From: Tenebrio molitor | Lineage: Eukaryota; Arthropoda; Insecta; Coleoptera; Tenebrionidae | Direction of reading: 5' to 3' | NCBI RefSeq assembly: GCF_963966145.1 | Contig: NC_091046.1 | Coordinates: 21,948,001 to 22,012,000, forward strand | Length of the DNA: 64,000 bases | In this document: positions 33,148 to 44,190 of the stretch, in pieces | Layout of the letters: each line of letters begins with the position of its first letter | How positions within the stretch are numbered: position 1 is the first letter of the stretch | The notes under the pieces: model-generated | The model's database searches: none | What the model saw: only the letters and a program-made list of their open reading frames with translations | What the model was told of the DNA's origin: nothing | Translations under genes and position numbers: made by a program

Positions 33148-33979
33148 ATAGCTATTAAGACAACAAGGGTTTTATAGACGATTTAAAAATCGAGATCGTA
33201 GTTTAAATCAGAGCGACCGCAGGGAGCGAGGATTTAATAGATCGAGATTTTTAAACTATAAAACACGCGTTGTCTTCAAGATTTTTTCTAACACTAACAT
33301 CTTATCAGAAATTTTAATAAATTCAGAAATTATTCGAGGCGCGTCACAATACACAAAATGCGGAGGTTGCCGTGAGTACTATGGTAATAATATCAACAAA
33401 TTTGGAAAAAAACAATTTTTATCGTTGAAATGTGCCAAAACGTTCCAGAAGAAATAAGAAGAAAGGGGCAACTTGTTACCAATGAGGTCTAAAAGTGGAT
33501 ACGAAAAGGTGTATGTTTCGTTTCAAGGCCGGAACAATAAAAAAAGCACCACGGAGGTAACGGAAGATGTCATTTTGGCTTTTTTTGATATGGGGTAAGT
33601 GTCTAGAACTTCATTAAAAGTTAATTCACACTACGGCAAGAATCATTTGAAGAAAATGTAAAGATTGCCAATTTTCGATGGCCGGGCACTTGCATTGGAT
33701 GAAACAGCAGAAGTTGAAGAAGAAGATGTTAGGAACAAGAGCACGAAGCTAATGTGGCAGTTCCAATTCAATAATTGTACTTTTCACTTTTGTGATAATT
33801 ACTGTAAAAATGATGAATAAAATGTTACTTGAATAATATGTGTGAGCGTATTTTATGACTCTATAAGATACGTTGCTATTGACGACGTGTCTTATAGAGA
33901 AAAGCGTATTTTATGGGAAACATAAGGTGTGAGCTCAAATGCACCATGGAAACAGTATAAGATATTAGTGTTAGAAAAA
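33148..33979 (+). mobile_element. tyrosine-recombinase-derived repeat, copy 2 (best preserved)
   Basis: Begins with a foldback of tagctattaagacaacaagg type (loop gagcgaccgcagggagcgag), then TCTAACACTAACATCTTAT at 33290, and ends ataagatattagtgttagaa at 33979. The tips CTAACACTAA and TTAGTGTTAG form a short TIR. A small palindrome (ctctataagatacgt/acgtgtcttatagag) precedes the right end. It contains the two-exon frame listed separately. Confidence 0.7.
33482..33820 (+). CDS. predicted two-exon 89-residue protein from a tyrosine recombinase gene
   Basis: Exon 1 (33482-33594) encodes MRSKSGYEKVYVSFQGRNNK and TEVTEDVILAFFDM, ending in gg before a gtaagt donor. Exon 2 starts at 33664 after an ag and continues in phase as LPIFDGRALALDETAEVEEE, ending FNNCTFHFCDNYCKNDE before TAA at 33818-33820. 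The first part resembles the core-binding domain of Crypton-like/DUF3504 recombinases (YEKVYxxF ... EDVILAFF). The second resembles their C-terminal tail. The catalytic domain is missing. The phase match argues for a real spliced frame in an internally deleted gene. Expression unknown. Confidence 0.5.
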
Positions 33980-34352
33980 AAAAATATTATAACATTCCCG
34001 TAAAGCAAATTCATTAGTGTCTTTTGATATTCCTTGCTATTTAAAATTTTTGGGATTAAGTGCACCTCCACTACCGAGTTCCGTCCGATACCTGAAATAC
34101 GAGCCATAAAAATCTCTTTTTGGGTCCCTACTAATTCCGTCCGATGGTCAGCTTATTTGCTTTACCCCCACTTTTTGAATTGGTTTTGGTAGTAAGACAT
34201 ACAATGTTGTTTACTGCATCATTGACAAGTAAAAAGTTTTATTTCTGAGTGTTTCTATTGGCATAGCGTTAAGTGCATCGTGAAAATCATCAAAAGTATT
34301 TGGAAGACGTGGCAAATTCGTCAGTCTGCAATGTCCAATATTTTTTCGTACA

Positions 34353-34450
34353 GGGTCATTATAAATTATTGTCCCATCGCAGTTGGCGTTGAAAACTCAC
34401 ACAAATTTTGGATGTGCCGCCAGCCTCGCAACGTTTGACAAACTAGTAGA
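34353..34450. repeat. partial copy of the 15768 MITE
   Basis: cagggtcattataaattatt and the following ccatcgcagttgg parallel the left half of 15768-15869. No right TIR was found. Confidence 0.5.
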
Positions 34451-34562
34451 CAGATTTCCACTACCGCCAGTAGCGCCACCTATCGGGGATACTAGTCTCA
34501 CTCATGTTATAAGGCTTGACATATTATATACGAAGTTCTATTTTTCCAACTAATTATTTTCG

Positions 34563-35849
34563 TATCCCACCTCCACCCGGCGGCACGGCAATTTTGCCGG
34601 AGTACATACACTATTACGGATATTACTATCAAGTAATAGTGCAGTGCCTATCAACATAATTACCGGCGTCTCGCCTCCGCATTTTGACTTTGTTGTGTAT
34701 TATGTTCTGTGTCAATGTTAAGGAACTTCCTCACGATGTGACATGAGTATAATAATATACCTTTTTGAATTTCAACTACCAATGTGTTATCTAAATCCAG
34801 AATTTTTAAATTTTTAAAAAGAGATTGCGGTACTATTCCCGTTGCTGAAATTACAAGTGGTAAAATCGAAATTTTTTCTAAACACCAAAGATTTCTCATA
34901 GCAACGGAGAGCTCTAAATATTTATTAATTTTTGTGTTATATGTCTGTGTTATATTATGTGAATTTGGAACAGCTATATCTAAAAGATATGCTTGCTTTT
35001 GTTGTTTATTTAAAATTATAATGTCTGGTCTGTTTTGCTTAATATGAATGTCAGTTAAAATTGTTCTTTCAAAATATAACTTGTAACTGTCATTTTCCAA
35101 ACAACTTTTTGGTGTATAACTATAATGTGGTTGTGTATTCTTTAATAAATTGAATTTAACAGCTAAATTCATGTGTATAATTTTAGCGAATATATCGTGA
35201 CGTTTTTTATATTCGCTTTGAGCCAAAACAGTGCAAGAAGAAATGATGTGTTCAATTGTTTCCCCTTCAGTTCCGCAAATCCTACATTTATCAATTATCG
35301 ATTGTAAACCGCATATGTGTTTTTTATAATTTCTTGTATTTATAACACGATCTTGTATTGCAAATATAAAACCCTCCGTCTCAGGGTGAATATTTGATTT
35401 CTTAAGCCATGCATGAGAGGCCTGAATATTAACTTCTGGTTGTTCCAGTTCTTTAAAGTATCTCCCATGTAAAGACTTCTGTTTTATATTTGCTATAGTG
35501 TCAGGTATATTTGGCTTAACAATATCTGAAATTATATTATCACTTAAATTTAAAGGTGTGTAGCCTTTATCGGCTGAAACCAAAGCATTAAAAAAGGTGT
35601 TATCACGAGCTCTATTGAGGAAATAATTTTTTAGTGAAGCAATTTGATTATGTAGCAGTATTTCTAGATTTGAAAAACCCCTACCACCGTTTTCGCGTGG
35701 TAAATTAAATCTTTCAATAGCAGATTTAGGATGGTGTTTACTAAATTTGCTAAAAAGATCTCTAGTTTTAATGTTTATGTTCTGTAAATTAGTTTTGGAC
35801 CATTTTATAACACCGAAAGAATAGGTCAGTAATGGAACAGCATATGTAT
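34563..35849 (-). mobile_element. R4/Dong-like LINE, 5'-truncated second copy
   Basis: Matches copy 1 from its codons near NTYAVPLLTYSF (about residue 315) to the 3' tip (tatcccacctccacccgg on plus). Differences are few. Truncation joins an ATT-rich MITE at 35863. Confidence 0.9.
34660..35849 (-). pseudogene. LINE C-terminal coding region, copy 2
   Basis: The frame is open from the truncation point (35849) to the stop near 34660. It keeps the zinc knuckle (CRICGTEGETIEHIISSC) and restriction-like endonuclease core (RPDIIILNKQQKQAYLLDIA). The reverse transcriptase palm, including YMDD, is absent. Substitutions against copy 1 are sparse (for example QNAEARRR for HNAEARRR near the end and KQNRPD for KHNRPD). 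Confidence 0.88.
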
Positions 35850-35862
35850 TATTATTTATTAT

Positions 35863-35971
35863 TATTATCCGATATAAAAAAGTTAAATATAATATCCATT
35901 ACATTAAAAAAATATAATAAAAAAGGCTTAAAATCACAGCACTGTTAACTTTTTATATCGGATAATAAATA
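35863..35971. mobile_element. about 109-bp MITE
   Basis: ttattatccgatataaaaa and its complement tttttatatcggataataa bound a short AT-rich core. It marks the junction between LINE copy 2 and the unique DNA. Confidence 0.7.
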
Positions 35972-36022
35972 CCCTCTATTGCTCTGTTCCGTTTGATTAT
36001 CAACTTCTGAAGCAGCTGTATA

Positions 36023-36562
36023 CAGGTGTCTCAGTTAAGATTTTCGAGATTAATATCTCGGTTACTTGCAAACGGATTTTTGTGAAATTTAAAATACAGA
36101 TGTTTTAGACGGTGAAGGTTCAATTAGTAATAATAACATTACCTCAAGTTAAAAAATATAATTTTAGCACATGTTTCCTTTATTCAAATTAAACGCAATA
36201 ATTATTAGATCGTTAAACATTAAAAAATAGGTGTCACTCGTCTTATTCAACGAGAAGATTAGATTTTGTTGTTAAAAATTTAATCTAAATTTTGAAGGTG
36301 TTTGATCAGTTACCTTTTGAAACAATTGAGACAAGTTACCAAGCCACATTTTGTACACCCCTTAAGATCTGTCAAAAGTGGGCGCACTTTATTATAAAAG
36401 TCAAATTGTGTCAATTTATTGAAAATGCTCTAAAAATAGACTACAATGACAGAAATTTCAATATTGTTTTTTATTGGCGATCAATTAAAAATTACGTTTT
36501 TAAGACTTGGATTATTGCATTAATGGGATTTTACTCTTCACCGTCTTAGCTGAGACACCCAG
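36023..36562. mobile_element. 540-bp TIR element, deletion form of 58384-60485
   Basis: CAGGTGTCTCAG at 36023 and ctgagacacccag ending at 36562, TA on both sides. Internal text matches the 58384 element (aattgagacaagttaccaag against aattgatgaaaaattcccaag). It retains the first codons of the latter's HTH frame (acaatgacagaaatttcaat) and then jumps to attggcgatcaatt near the end, that is, an internal deletion. Confidence 0.8.
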
Positions 36563-36775
36563 TATATTACGGAAAGTAATGACGGATTTTTTTTGTTATT
36601 ATTACCCGTGGTGACAACTGGGGCCAAATTGCTACATATGTATTGACAGTTTTATTGAAATCAGACTTTTTTAGTGGTAGGGTATATGTCGAATATACAC
36701 ACATAGTGCAAATTCACAGTGGAAGAAAACATTTCATATTCAACTAATTAAAAATATAATCCCCAATTTCTAACA

Positions 36776-37248
36776 GCCCTTTCACAATGACGTTAACGTT
36801 ACGTCGATGTTAAAACGTTAATGTTAACGTTAGATCTAATTACATGTATTTTAGTATTTTTTTTTTAATTATTTCCGCTGGCTAATGTTAGAATGTAACG
36901 TTAAGAATCCAGAACATTTCTGGGTCTAACGTTAACGCTAACAATATCATGTAACATTAGAGTGTTTTCGCGTTACGTTTTTCAGATAACCGTGTACGCT
37001 AACGCCGGTGTTGCTAGGCAATAGCGTAACCGATTCATTATTACAATAAGCGATTACGGTAATTGCTCGCGAATAGCGTACCGCTTATTTTAACGGAACG
37101 TAACGCGAAAACTCTCTATTAAGTTTCATCATAACGCCATTGTGAACGGTCTACACTGAAATACATGTAATTTTGAATTTCTAGATTTAACGTTAAGTAA
37201 CATTAACGTTTTAACATCGACGTAACATTAACGCCATTATGAATGGGC
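36776..37248. mobile_element. foldback MITE rich in ACGTTAACGTT
   Basis: gccctttcacaatgacgtta at 36776 pairs with the complement ending at 37248. The arms (about 80 bp) include cgtcgatgttaaaacgttaa and attacatgtattt. It carries the nested 36960 MITE. No confident target duplication. Confidence 0.75.
36960..37116. mobile_element. 157-bp MITE, nearly identical copy at 57200
   Basis: GAGTGTTTTCGCGTTACGTT at one end, complement ending gcgaaaactctc at the other. The core includes gctaacgccggtgttgctag. It matches the reverse complement of 57200-57356 almost base for base. Confidence 0.85.
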
Positions 37249-37374
37249 CTATAATCAGCCTAAAGTTACTTTAACATTAAAGTTTACCATTTACCATAAA
37301 AACATATTGTTGAAACAATCCATTAAAGTCACGTTAAGATCAAGTCGACTTTAAGTTTATTATGAAACTGGCCC
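37245..37374. mobile_element. GGGCC-ended MITE
   Basis: GGGCCTATAATCAGC at 37245 and gaaactggccc ending at 37374 form weak TIRs, with aacttaaagt-type inner matches. Its left tip overlaps the tip of the preceding foldback. Confidence 0.5.
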
Positions 37375-37984
37375 TAAATTTTACTTTCGCCTTTACCTTA
37401 TCGAATCAGTGACTTCGATTTTGTGATAAGCGTTGTGTATGTGTTGCTGATTAAAATGAATGCAAGAATTTCGAAACCATGTATGGATTCTTACATGTGT
37501 TCAGTATGAATCTGAGATGTAAAAGATTGAATTCAAATCCGACACAGGAAATTGTACACCGTGATCAACAATGACTGAGTCTGTTGGCAATGAAACAATT
37601 GAAAAATATTGGTGTTTTTCTGTTTCATAATAGGCACTGACCGGATGTTTTAACTTGACACGACATTAAAAAAAATTATGTCGGGTATGTTTATGCTGTT
37701 ACAAAAATGACCCTTTGATGGTAAACGTCAAATTCGCCTGTCAACTATGTCAAAGCTGACAACCGGAAATGCGTTTTGATTACAGTGGTACCAAAATCAT
37801 TCAAATTTTTATTGTTACCAACAGATTCAGTCATTCTTGATCACGTTGTAGTATACCTATGCAATATGAAATGAGACATTAGAACACTATCATTCTAACG
37901 TAAAAGACAGTTAATATGTAGCGAGAATATAGCTAAAGTTTCTACTTTTTTAAATTTAACATTAAAAACAGAAAATAACTTATA

Positions 37985-38215
37985 CGGGGTGATCAAATAG
38001 GACTGTTTAAGTTGGTAACACTGAATTGTATTTTAAATCGTATAACAGGAGTAATTTTCGGTTGTTGATGGCTTGTCATTGTTAATGCTATACCTACATC
38101 AGATATTTGTCAAATAAACCAACAAAACATACCCGGTTGCAGTGTTATAAATAACCGAAATATAAAATTTTCTTAGTTGTACTGCCAACTTAAACAGTCC
38201 TTTTTGATCACCCGG
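37985..38215. mobile_element. 231-bp TIR MITE, family shared with 54169
   Basis: CGGGGTGATCAAATAGGACT at 37985 and aacagtcctttttgatcacc near the right end (38215), TA on both sides. Confidence 0.85.
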
Positions 38216-38383
38216 TAGTTTATGATAATTCAATAACGCACATTCGAAATCCGGAGGCTTTTATTTTAATTTTGTTTATATGTATACTTATTTATGTATA
38301 AGGCATTCACGATCTTTTTGGGACCGAGTTGGCTATGACATGACCATCTAGTGATTTTGTTGGCAGTACCTCAGTGATAACTA

Positions 38384-38492
38384 CGGTGCGATCAATTAAA
38401 AAATAAATCGAGTCGGCGTGTTACCTATGGCAACCCATGCTATAGCATAGGCTCCAAAGCAAACTTGATTTATTTTTTAAATGATCGCTCCT
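38384..38492. mobile_element. 109-bp TIR MITE
   Basis: CGGTGCGATCAATTAAAAAA at 38384 and ttttttaaatgatcgctcct ending at 38492, TA flanks at 38382-38383 and 38493-38494. Confidence 0.75.
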
Positions 38493-39051
38493 TACATTCC
38501 CTAAAGGAAATTGACACTTGTTGTGTTAGGTTAGGTTGTTTTCAGTTTAGGGTTATATTTTCTGAATAAGTACATTGTTGTCGGATCTCTTAAATCTGGT
38601 CTGTACTTTTTAAATTAAATTAAATCGTTTAATAGAAATTGTTTATCGTAATAAAATTATTTTGGCAATTTTGACTGTTCCTTTGACGGAAATTTAAATT
38701 ATTTTTGCACAGTTAATAAATCATTTAGTTTCTCACGAATATTAAAATAAAAAATCTGGCAATGCGCTGGCAAGAAAATGTCGAACAGACACTGACAGGA
38801 ATGTAATTTGTGAATGTTAAGTTAAATCATAAGCGTAACAAATTCTTGTAAGATTAAACGAATATATCATAAATATCAACATTTTTAATTAAATAACTAG
38901 TATGGTTGACTTGTTATTAAAAATGCATTCCTATTATAATTTTACAATGACCTAGAAAATAAAACTGTTACTAAGCAACTAAATGTTAACCACCTTGAAC
39001 CGCAGTAAGGATTCTATAATTATTACATCTAACAATTGTGTACCTACTTAC

Positions 39052-39123
39052 TTTTTATTTTCATCATTTGTTTTTACTGATTTAACATCCTCTCCGTTAT
39101 CATCATCTGGATCGCTTGTATCA
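39052..39123 (-). CDS. cyc: cycle, acidic exon upstream of the bHLH
   Basis: This 72-bp exon has a cag acceptor (39126-39124) and a gtaagt donor (39051-39046). It starts with the last base of a split codon, then encodes 23 residues beginning DTSDPDDDNGED and ending NDENK. It leaves two bases that complete a lysine with the first base of the next exon. The acidic stretch just before the bHLH fits the linker of insect CYCLE. It is too short to identify alone, but the phase match with the bHLH exon and continuity of the protein make it convincing. The preceding exon was not located. Confidence 0.85.
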
Positions 39124-39484
39124 CTGAAAAAAATCACCTGGTTAATGAAACTATAATAAAAGTTGATACTTTAATATTTTATCTAGTTTGCGTTGCAAAT
39201 GGGCTCATTATTATATCGAAAACAGTTTAATAATGAATCATATTATCAAACTGTTTTTGGGAACTTTTAGCTTTTGTTATATTGGCAACATCAGCCGTTT
39301 GACGTCAGGCATCAAGGTAACGAGTGAAGCTTTGAAGTAAATTTAGTAAATATAACCTTACATTTTTGTGAAAAATGTCTGTTACCAACCCACGCGAAAG
39401 TCCCTAGTTCTAATATAAAATTTGAGCAGCTGAAATTTTAGGAATTAGTAAAGCAAAGTAGATAAAATAGTATATTACACTCGT

Positions 39485-39590
39485 TTAATAAGACGTATTA
39501 CCACATTCCTTACATTAAAGCACTTCTCGCTACGCTCGTAGGGCTTTAAACACACTCATGTGATAATAAAGCGTCTTTTTTGTTCAACAC
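39485..39590. repeat. foldback element
   Basis: gtttaataagacg / ttaaagc pair with gctttaaacacactc / cgtcttttttgttc. The loop is acttctcgctacgctcgtag. Confidence 0.65.
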
Positions 39591-39719
39591 TGTCAGAATT
39601 TGAGAATTTTCTCCTATGTGAACGGATTTTGATAAATGTCACAACTTGTCAAAACGAAACGTCAAGCTAATTTTAAAGGTTTTAAGCGATTTGGAGCCTT
39701 TAAGGGGCTCGTCGAACAA

Positions 39720-39815
39720 AAAAACGTTGTATTCAACTCGTTCGTGTGTAAATTGGGCCTTTTTTGGCCCACGCGTGCCAAAAAAGGCCCAATTTACACA
39801 CAAACTCGTCAAATA
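39720..39815. repeat. foldback element with near-perfect arms
   Basis: gtaaattgggccttttttgg and its complement are separated only by ccacgcgt-type sequence; outer matches extend to caactcgt/acgagttg-like text. The arms are over 30 bp. Confidence 0.85.
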
Positions 39816-39878
39816 AACTACTATTTTAAACTTGTATAATAATATGTTATAATTTAATAAGTAGTGTTTTAAAGATCT

Positions 39879-40046
39879 AGGGTCAGTTTACAGAAGCCAA
39901 ATTAAGATAATCGTAATCAAATGCGAGACTAACTGAACACCTGATCAGATTGAACCAATCGAGGTTTTCGAATTCATGGGTTAATAGCGCATTAGAATTT
40001 AGTTCGAATTAAATATTTAATTATTATCTTTCTCTAAACTGGCCCT
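39879..40046. mobile_element. 168-bp GGGCC-type MITE
   Basis: AGGGTCAGTTTACAGAAG at 39879 and tctctaaactggccct ending at 40046, with gataat/attatc inner matches. The tips resemble the 37245 element. Confidence 0.65.
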
Positions 40047-40689
40047 CAATTTATTTATTTTATTTAATTTATCTCAATTTACAATTAAGATAACTAAATA
40101 TATGTAATTATTAAAAAATGGGAATTCAAATCCTTCCCGTTGCTGCCACACTGACTTCGGTAGTACGAACGCGCCACGCTGCTACCCTTGTGGTGTCCCT
40201 GGTCACAGATTACTCATATAAGCAGATAGTGCACTTGACCAGCAATGCATTGATTGTAGCGGTCCAAGATTCTTGCCGCGGTAGCTTTCGTTTGGTTCGC
40301 GGGAATTTAAAATGTGACCCGATCGACGCGGAATTCTAAAATTGTAAATAAAGCAAATAAAACCAATATATGAGTTCTAATCAGTTCTATTGATGTTATG
40401 TCCATAAAAATGATACAGAAAATAAAACCAGAATAAAATATTAACGTAATATATCTTTCAGAAAGAAAAAATAATTTAAAAAAAAGGAATACAATTCAAA
40501 CAAATCAATTATTCTAAATAAAACAATCAAACTGGAAACGGGCTAACCCATACAGACTTAATTGTGGCATGAAATAAGTTTAAATTTTGTTGTATTGAAT
40601 TTAAACCACAGTTTTATTTATACCAATTAATTGTAAGTTATTATTAGGCTTTGGTTCTAAAGATATTATGTTGTAGTCAATTATAACTA
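40047..40689. other. no gene recognised
   Basis: The 73-residue frame at 40118-40339 shows no domain I know. The rest is AT-rich. Confidence 0.4.
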
Positions 40690-41195
40690 CACTAACTGAC
40701 ACAAAAAACGACTCACTTTGAAATTTATTAATATAATTAAGTAATTCATTGTCTTAGAAAAATTTTTTGATGTCATGTTGTATGTTGTATTGATAAGTGT
40801 TATTTAAGTTATTCTTTATCAAAGAATATCCGACAAACAAAACATTAAACACAGCAAATAAAATTTTAATGAAAAAAAAATAAAAGTAATTTTCCAGAAA
40901 AAAATTTATTTTATGAAAAATTGCCAAAATTTGAACAGCATTTTGAATTAGTATCTCGTATTGTCACATTAAATCTTTTAACACGTAAATTAACCGACAA
41001 AAACACAACGTGGAAAAACGCAAATTTTCTAATTATTTATTTAAACAAAACAATTCGGTTGCCATGGTGACCATAGCACTCCCGATCATTGAAAATATCC
41101 CAATTTAACTATAATAAAGAAAAATAAGCACAAATATAATTTCAAGATCATTTATTAAAGAAATCATAATGAGTCGTTTTTTGTGCCGGTGAGTG
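40690..41195. mobile_element. 506-bp TIR element
   Basis: CACTAACTGACACAAAAAAC at 40690 and gttttttgtgccggtgagtg ending at 41195, followed inward by gactca. TA on both sides. No coding sequence. Confidence 0.8.
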
Positions 41196-42830
41196 TATTA
41201 TATTAAGTATATATTTCTATATTTTCTGGGTTAGGCCGTTTTATCTTTTACACTACCTCAAATAAATGCTTCACAAAGTCACAAATGCGATACATTCAAT
41301 AACTTTCTGTTTTTAAGTGTTGGGCAATTTATGTTGCGGTTGTAATATTTTAATGCATAATAAATTCTCATGTGGACATACAGTTTTAGAGAATAATCTA
41401 AGGGAAAATTCTTCGTTATCGTATTTATTAACAAAACCAACTAAACAGGTTTTTAAATTCGTGCGAACCAAAACAGAGACTTGCGCACTGAAACTGGAAA
41501 CAATTCGAGGTCCGAGTGCACTATCTGTTTATATGAGTAATCTGTGCCCTGGTAGTACCCAAGAAGTATAGAAGTAATAGGGACGCGGTAAATTAATGCG
41601 GTGGGGCACAAGGAAACGGGCGCAATTTAGTATGCAAGCCGTGAGATACATCCCAGATAACACTTGAGATGTTGGGAATTAACAATAAAACTGGAGGAAA
41701 ATAAAACACTATAATAAAGATTGTCATCTATGAAAAAAATTCAACAGGATGAGATCCTAAATTTGTAATAAAAGCTTTAAAAATGTATCGACACGTTTAT
41801 TTACCTTTAAATGTACACTTTTCTATGAAAATTAAAAGATTTTTCAGTATTAAAATGGTGTTTGGAAATAGCGACCTACGGTTATAACGACCGAATTTCA
41901 CCGGTCCCTTCCACATCGTTATAAACGATATAATATACTGTATATGGTTTGGATAATACCAGATCTAAAACCATTGGTGAAAGACCTCGCACAGCCAACA
42001 AAATGCTCTGCTATGTTATCCACGGGTTATCAACTACGAGTAGATACACAATTGCTGCAGGGTACTTTTTCCATTCAACATTAACAACGGCACAATTTTC
42101 ACAGATTATGGTTTCATTGTTCTTTAGCTTGTTACTGACAATCATGCATCAAATGTAGCTTAATTTAAAAAAATTTGCAGCGGAACGTTAAAAAATCATA
42201 TTGACCTTTTTTTCCACTATTTCTAAGTTTTGATTAGGTACTAGGTGCGTTCGGATACTACCTCGGAGATGCAAGCACAAATTTAATGGACTTGAACAGC
42301 TGATTGGAGATCAATCTGAAATAAACGAACGAAAATAGGGTAGATAATTGTTCACTTTAGCTCCCGGTCGAATTTTCGCGTTTTTTCTGGCCAGATACCT
42401 TTAGGGCGTCCTCCTACATCGTTTCCCACCACTCAAACCTTGTGCAAATGCCCTTGTTTTTCTCTCTTGTTCCACATACTACATAAACATAACCAGATAA
42501 TAACCCTACTATTGTGACAGGCGCCAAAATCTCAACATCCTCGGTCCAGAAACCCCTAGCAAATCGAGCTTCCTCTAATGACTCTGACGTCTAATATCCG
42601 AACGATTTAGATTTACATCAATTTGCTCATTTTATAATAACCGAATGATTTTGACGTAAATTAGCATAAAAATGATATAAACGAACGCAGCTACTGTCAA
42701 TACTGTCATTGTGACGAATTTCGTTTTCAAATCAGTTCCTAATGTTAATTTAGGGGGCGCCACTGTACGTACGCTCCAGGGCCTACTCGACGGGAACACT
42801 TTTTCAAACCAAGTGGGACGGCCATAATAA
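41196..42830. other. no gene recognised
   Basis: Short frames (41317-41571, 41949-42158) have no family signal. I see no inverted-repeat pair and no match elsewhere in the window. Confidence 0.4.
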
Positions 42831-43057
42831 GCGCCTAGCGTTTTGATACAGTTGGCCATGCCTAGGTTTACTGTGTTGTCTATGATGATGGACATGACCA
42901 ACTTCATTAAACTATGTTATGGCCATTCCAATTCCATTAAAATGGGCTTCGTATGAAGTATGTCATGGATAGTGATGAAGTGGTGCCATCTGTTTGTTAG
43001 ACATCAAGGTAAAATTGCCGTCATATTTGAAATTTTGTCAATCAAAAAACTCTGAAA

Positions 43058-43189
43058 ATGTTCATTAAATGCATTATTTGTGGCAATTCTGAAAAACCTT
43101 TATTTCAATTTCCCAGCGACAGTGGAGTTAGAGCTAAATCGTTTGAGGTTCTTCGGGAAATTTGTGGTACTAGAAAAGAAATTCGTTAA
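43058..43189 (+). pseudogene. THAP zinc-finger mini-ORF, copy 1
   Basis: 43 codons, ATG to TAA: MFIKCIICGNSEKPLFEFPS followed by GVRAKSFEVLREICGTRKEI. C5 and C8 plus the FEFPSD segment match the start of a THAP domain, a DNA-binding fold found in P-element-type transposases. The copies at 46060 and 47082 have Trp where this has Ser (RAKWFEVL), the residue conserved in THAP, so this copy has lost a key position. The C-terminal half with the last Cys/His and the AVPTIF-type motif is absent. Confidence 0.65.
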
Positions 43190-43885
43190 CATAGTTTAAT
43201 GAAGTTGGTCATGTGATGGAGATGAATTGGCGATATCTAGTGAAATTTAGAATAACCACACATTTAAAAAGTTAAATATCAGGTTATGTTATATGCCATT
43301 TCATTGTCAAGAACTGTCAGTTTATACTTTTATGACACTATGGCAGGAACATGAAAAATTAGTTAGCGTCTTAGAACCTCGAATTCTGTAATTCTTGCAT
43401 CGTTTTACTCCGAAATGATCAAGTTCCACGACGAAATTCCCATTCGGAGTGGTTTTGCTGTGATCTTTCATACTTGCTTGTGTAAAAACCTATTCAGAGG
43501 AAAGTTAGCGTCTTAAAACCTCGATTTCTGTAATTCTTGCATCGTTTGACTCCGGAATGTTCAAGTTCCACGACGAAATTCCGATTCGGCGTTAGTTTGC
43601 TGTGATTAGTCTATTCTATGACTGTGATCCTTCACACTTGCGTGCGTAAAAACGCATTTAGAGGAAAGTTAGCGTCTTAGAACCTCGAATTCTGTAATGC
43701 TTGCATCGTTTTACTCCGAAATGATCAAGTTCCACGACGAAAACGTATAAACTGACAGTTTTTGACAATGAAATAGCATATAACATAACCTGATATTTAA
43801 CTTTTTAAATGTGTGGTTATTCTAAATTTCACTAGATATCGCCACTTCATCTCCATCACATGACCAACTTCATTAAACTATGTTA
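43187..43885. mobile_element. long-TIR element with internal tandem repeats, copy 1
   Basis: About 150-bp terminal arms (taacatagtttaatgaagtt ... aactgtcagtttata) face each other. Between them are three units starting gttagcgtctta at 43362, 43504 and 43668, each with tgcatcgttttactccg and aagttccacgacgaaa. Related copies at 45420-46062 and 46408-47084. Confidence 0.8.
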
Positions 43886-44046
43886 TGGCCATTCCAAATG
43901 TCGAAAAAAAGTAAACCAAATGACAACTCGATGATGGACATAGACAACACAGTAAACCTATAGAACGCAAACTCCTATGCATTTTCCTCATTTTTTTGGA
44001 AACGCACCCACCACAAGCCGTCAGGGGACGCTGCCGTTTTATAAAA

Positions 44047-44112
44047 ATCAAGGCCATCTGAATCAAAAAGCTACGCTTATAAGCGTAGCTTTTTGATTCA
44101 GATGGCCTTGAT
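44047..44112. repeat. perfect 66-bp palindrome without spacer
   Basis: Each arm is 33 bases, centred between 44079 and 44080; the centre reads ctacgcttataagcgtag. Flanks beyond do not pair. Confidence 0.97.
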
Positions 44113-44190
44113 AAAAATAAAAATCGCGGAAACTTATGCCAAAATGTAAAAAATTATATTTTGACATATCAAGTCATAAGTAATAAATTT

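Larger units (their letters stand above)
8479..39123 (-). other. cyc: cycle gene span within the window (partial at both ends)
   Basis: Four exons on the minus strand join in phase to encode the bHLH and the beginning of PAS-A of the circadian factor CYCLE/BMAL1. Introns between them are about 6.35 kb (39051-32701), 23.27 kb (32462-9193) and 503 bp (9099-8597). The 3' part (rest of PAS-A, PAS-B, C-terminus) was not found in 1-8478, so that intron is at least 8.4 kb. The 5' exon or exons upstream of 39123 were not identified either. The long intron holds the R4-like LINE, the copia fragment and many MITEs. Known of the family: CLOCK-CYCLE heterodimers bind E-boxes and activate period and timeless in the nucleus. 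Confidence 0.93.

Noticed and set aside
40118..40339. 73-residue plus-strand ORF
   Set aside because: No domain, no splice context, typical length for chance ORFs here.
41317..41571. 84-residue plus-strand ORF
   Set aside because: No recognisable family and no supporting signals.
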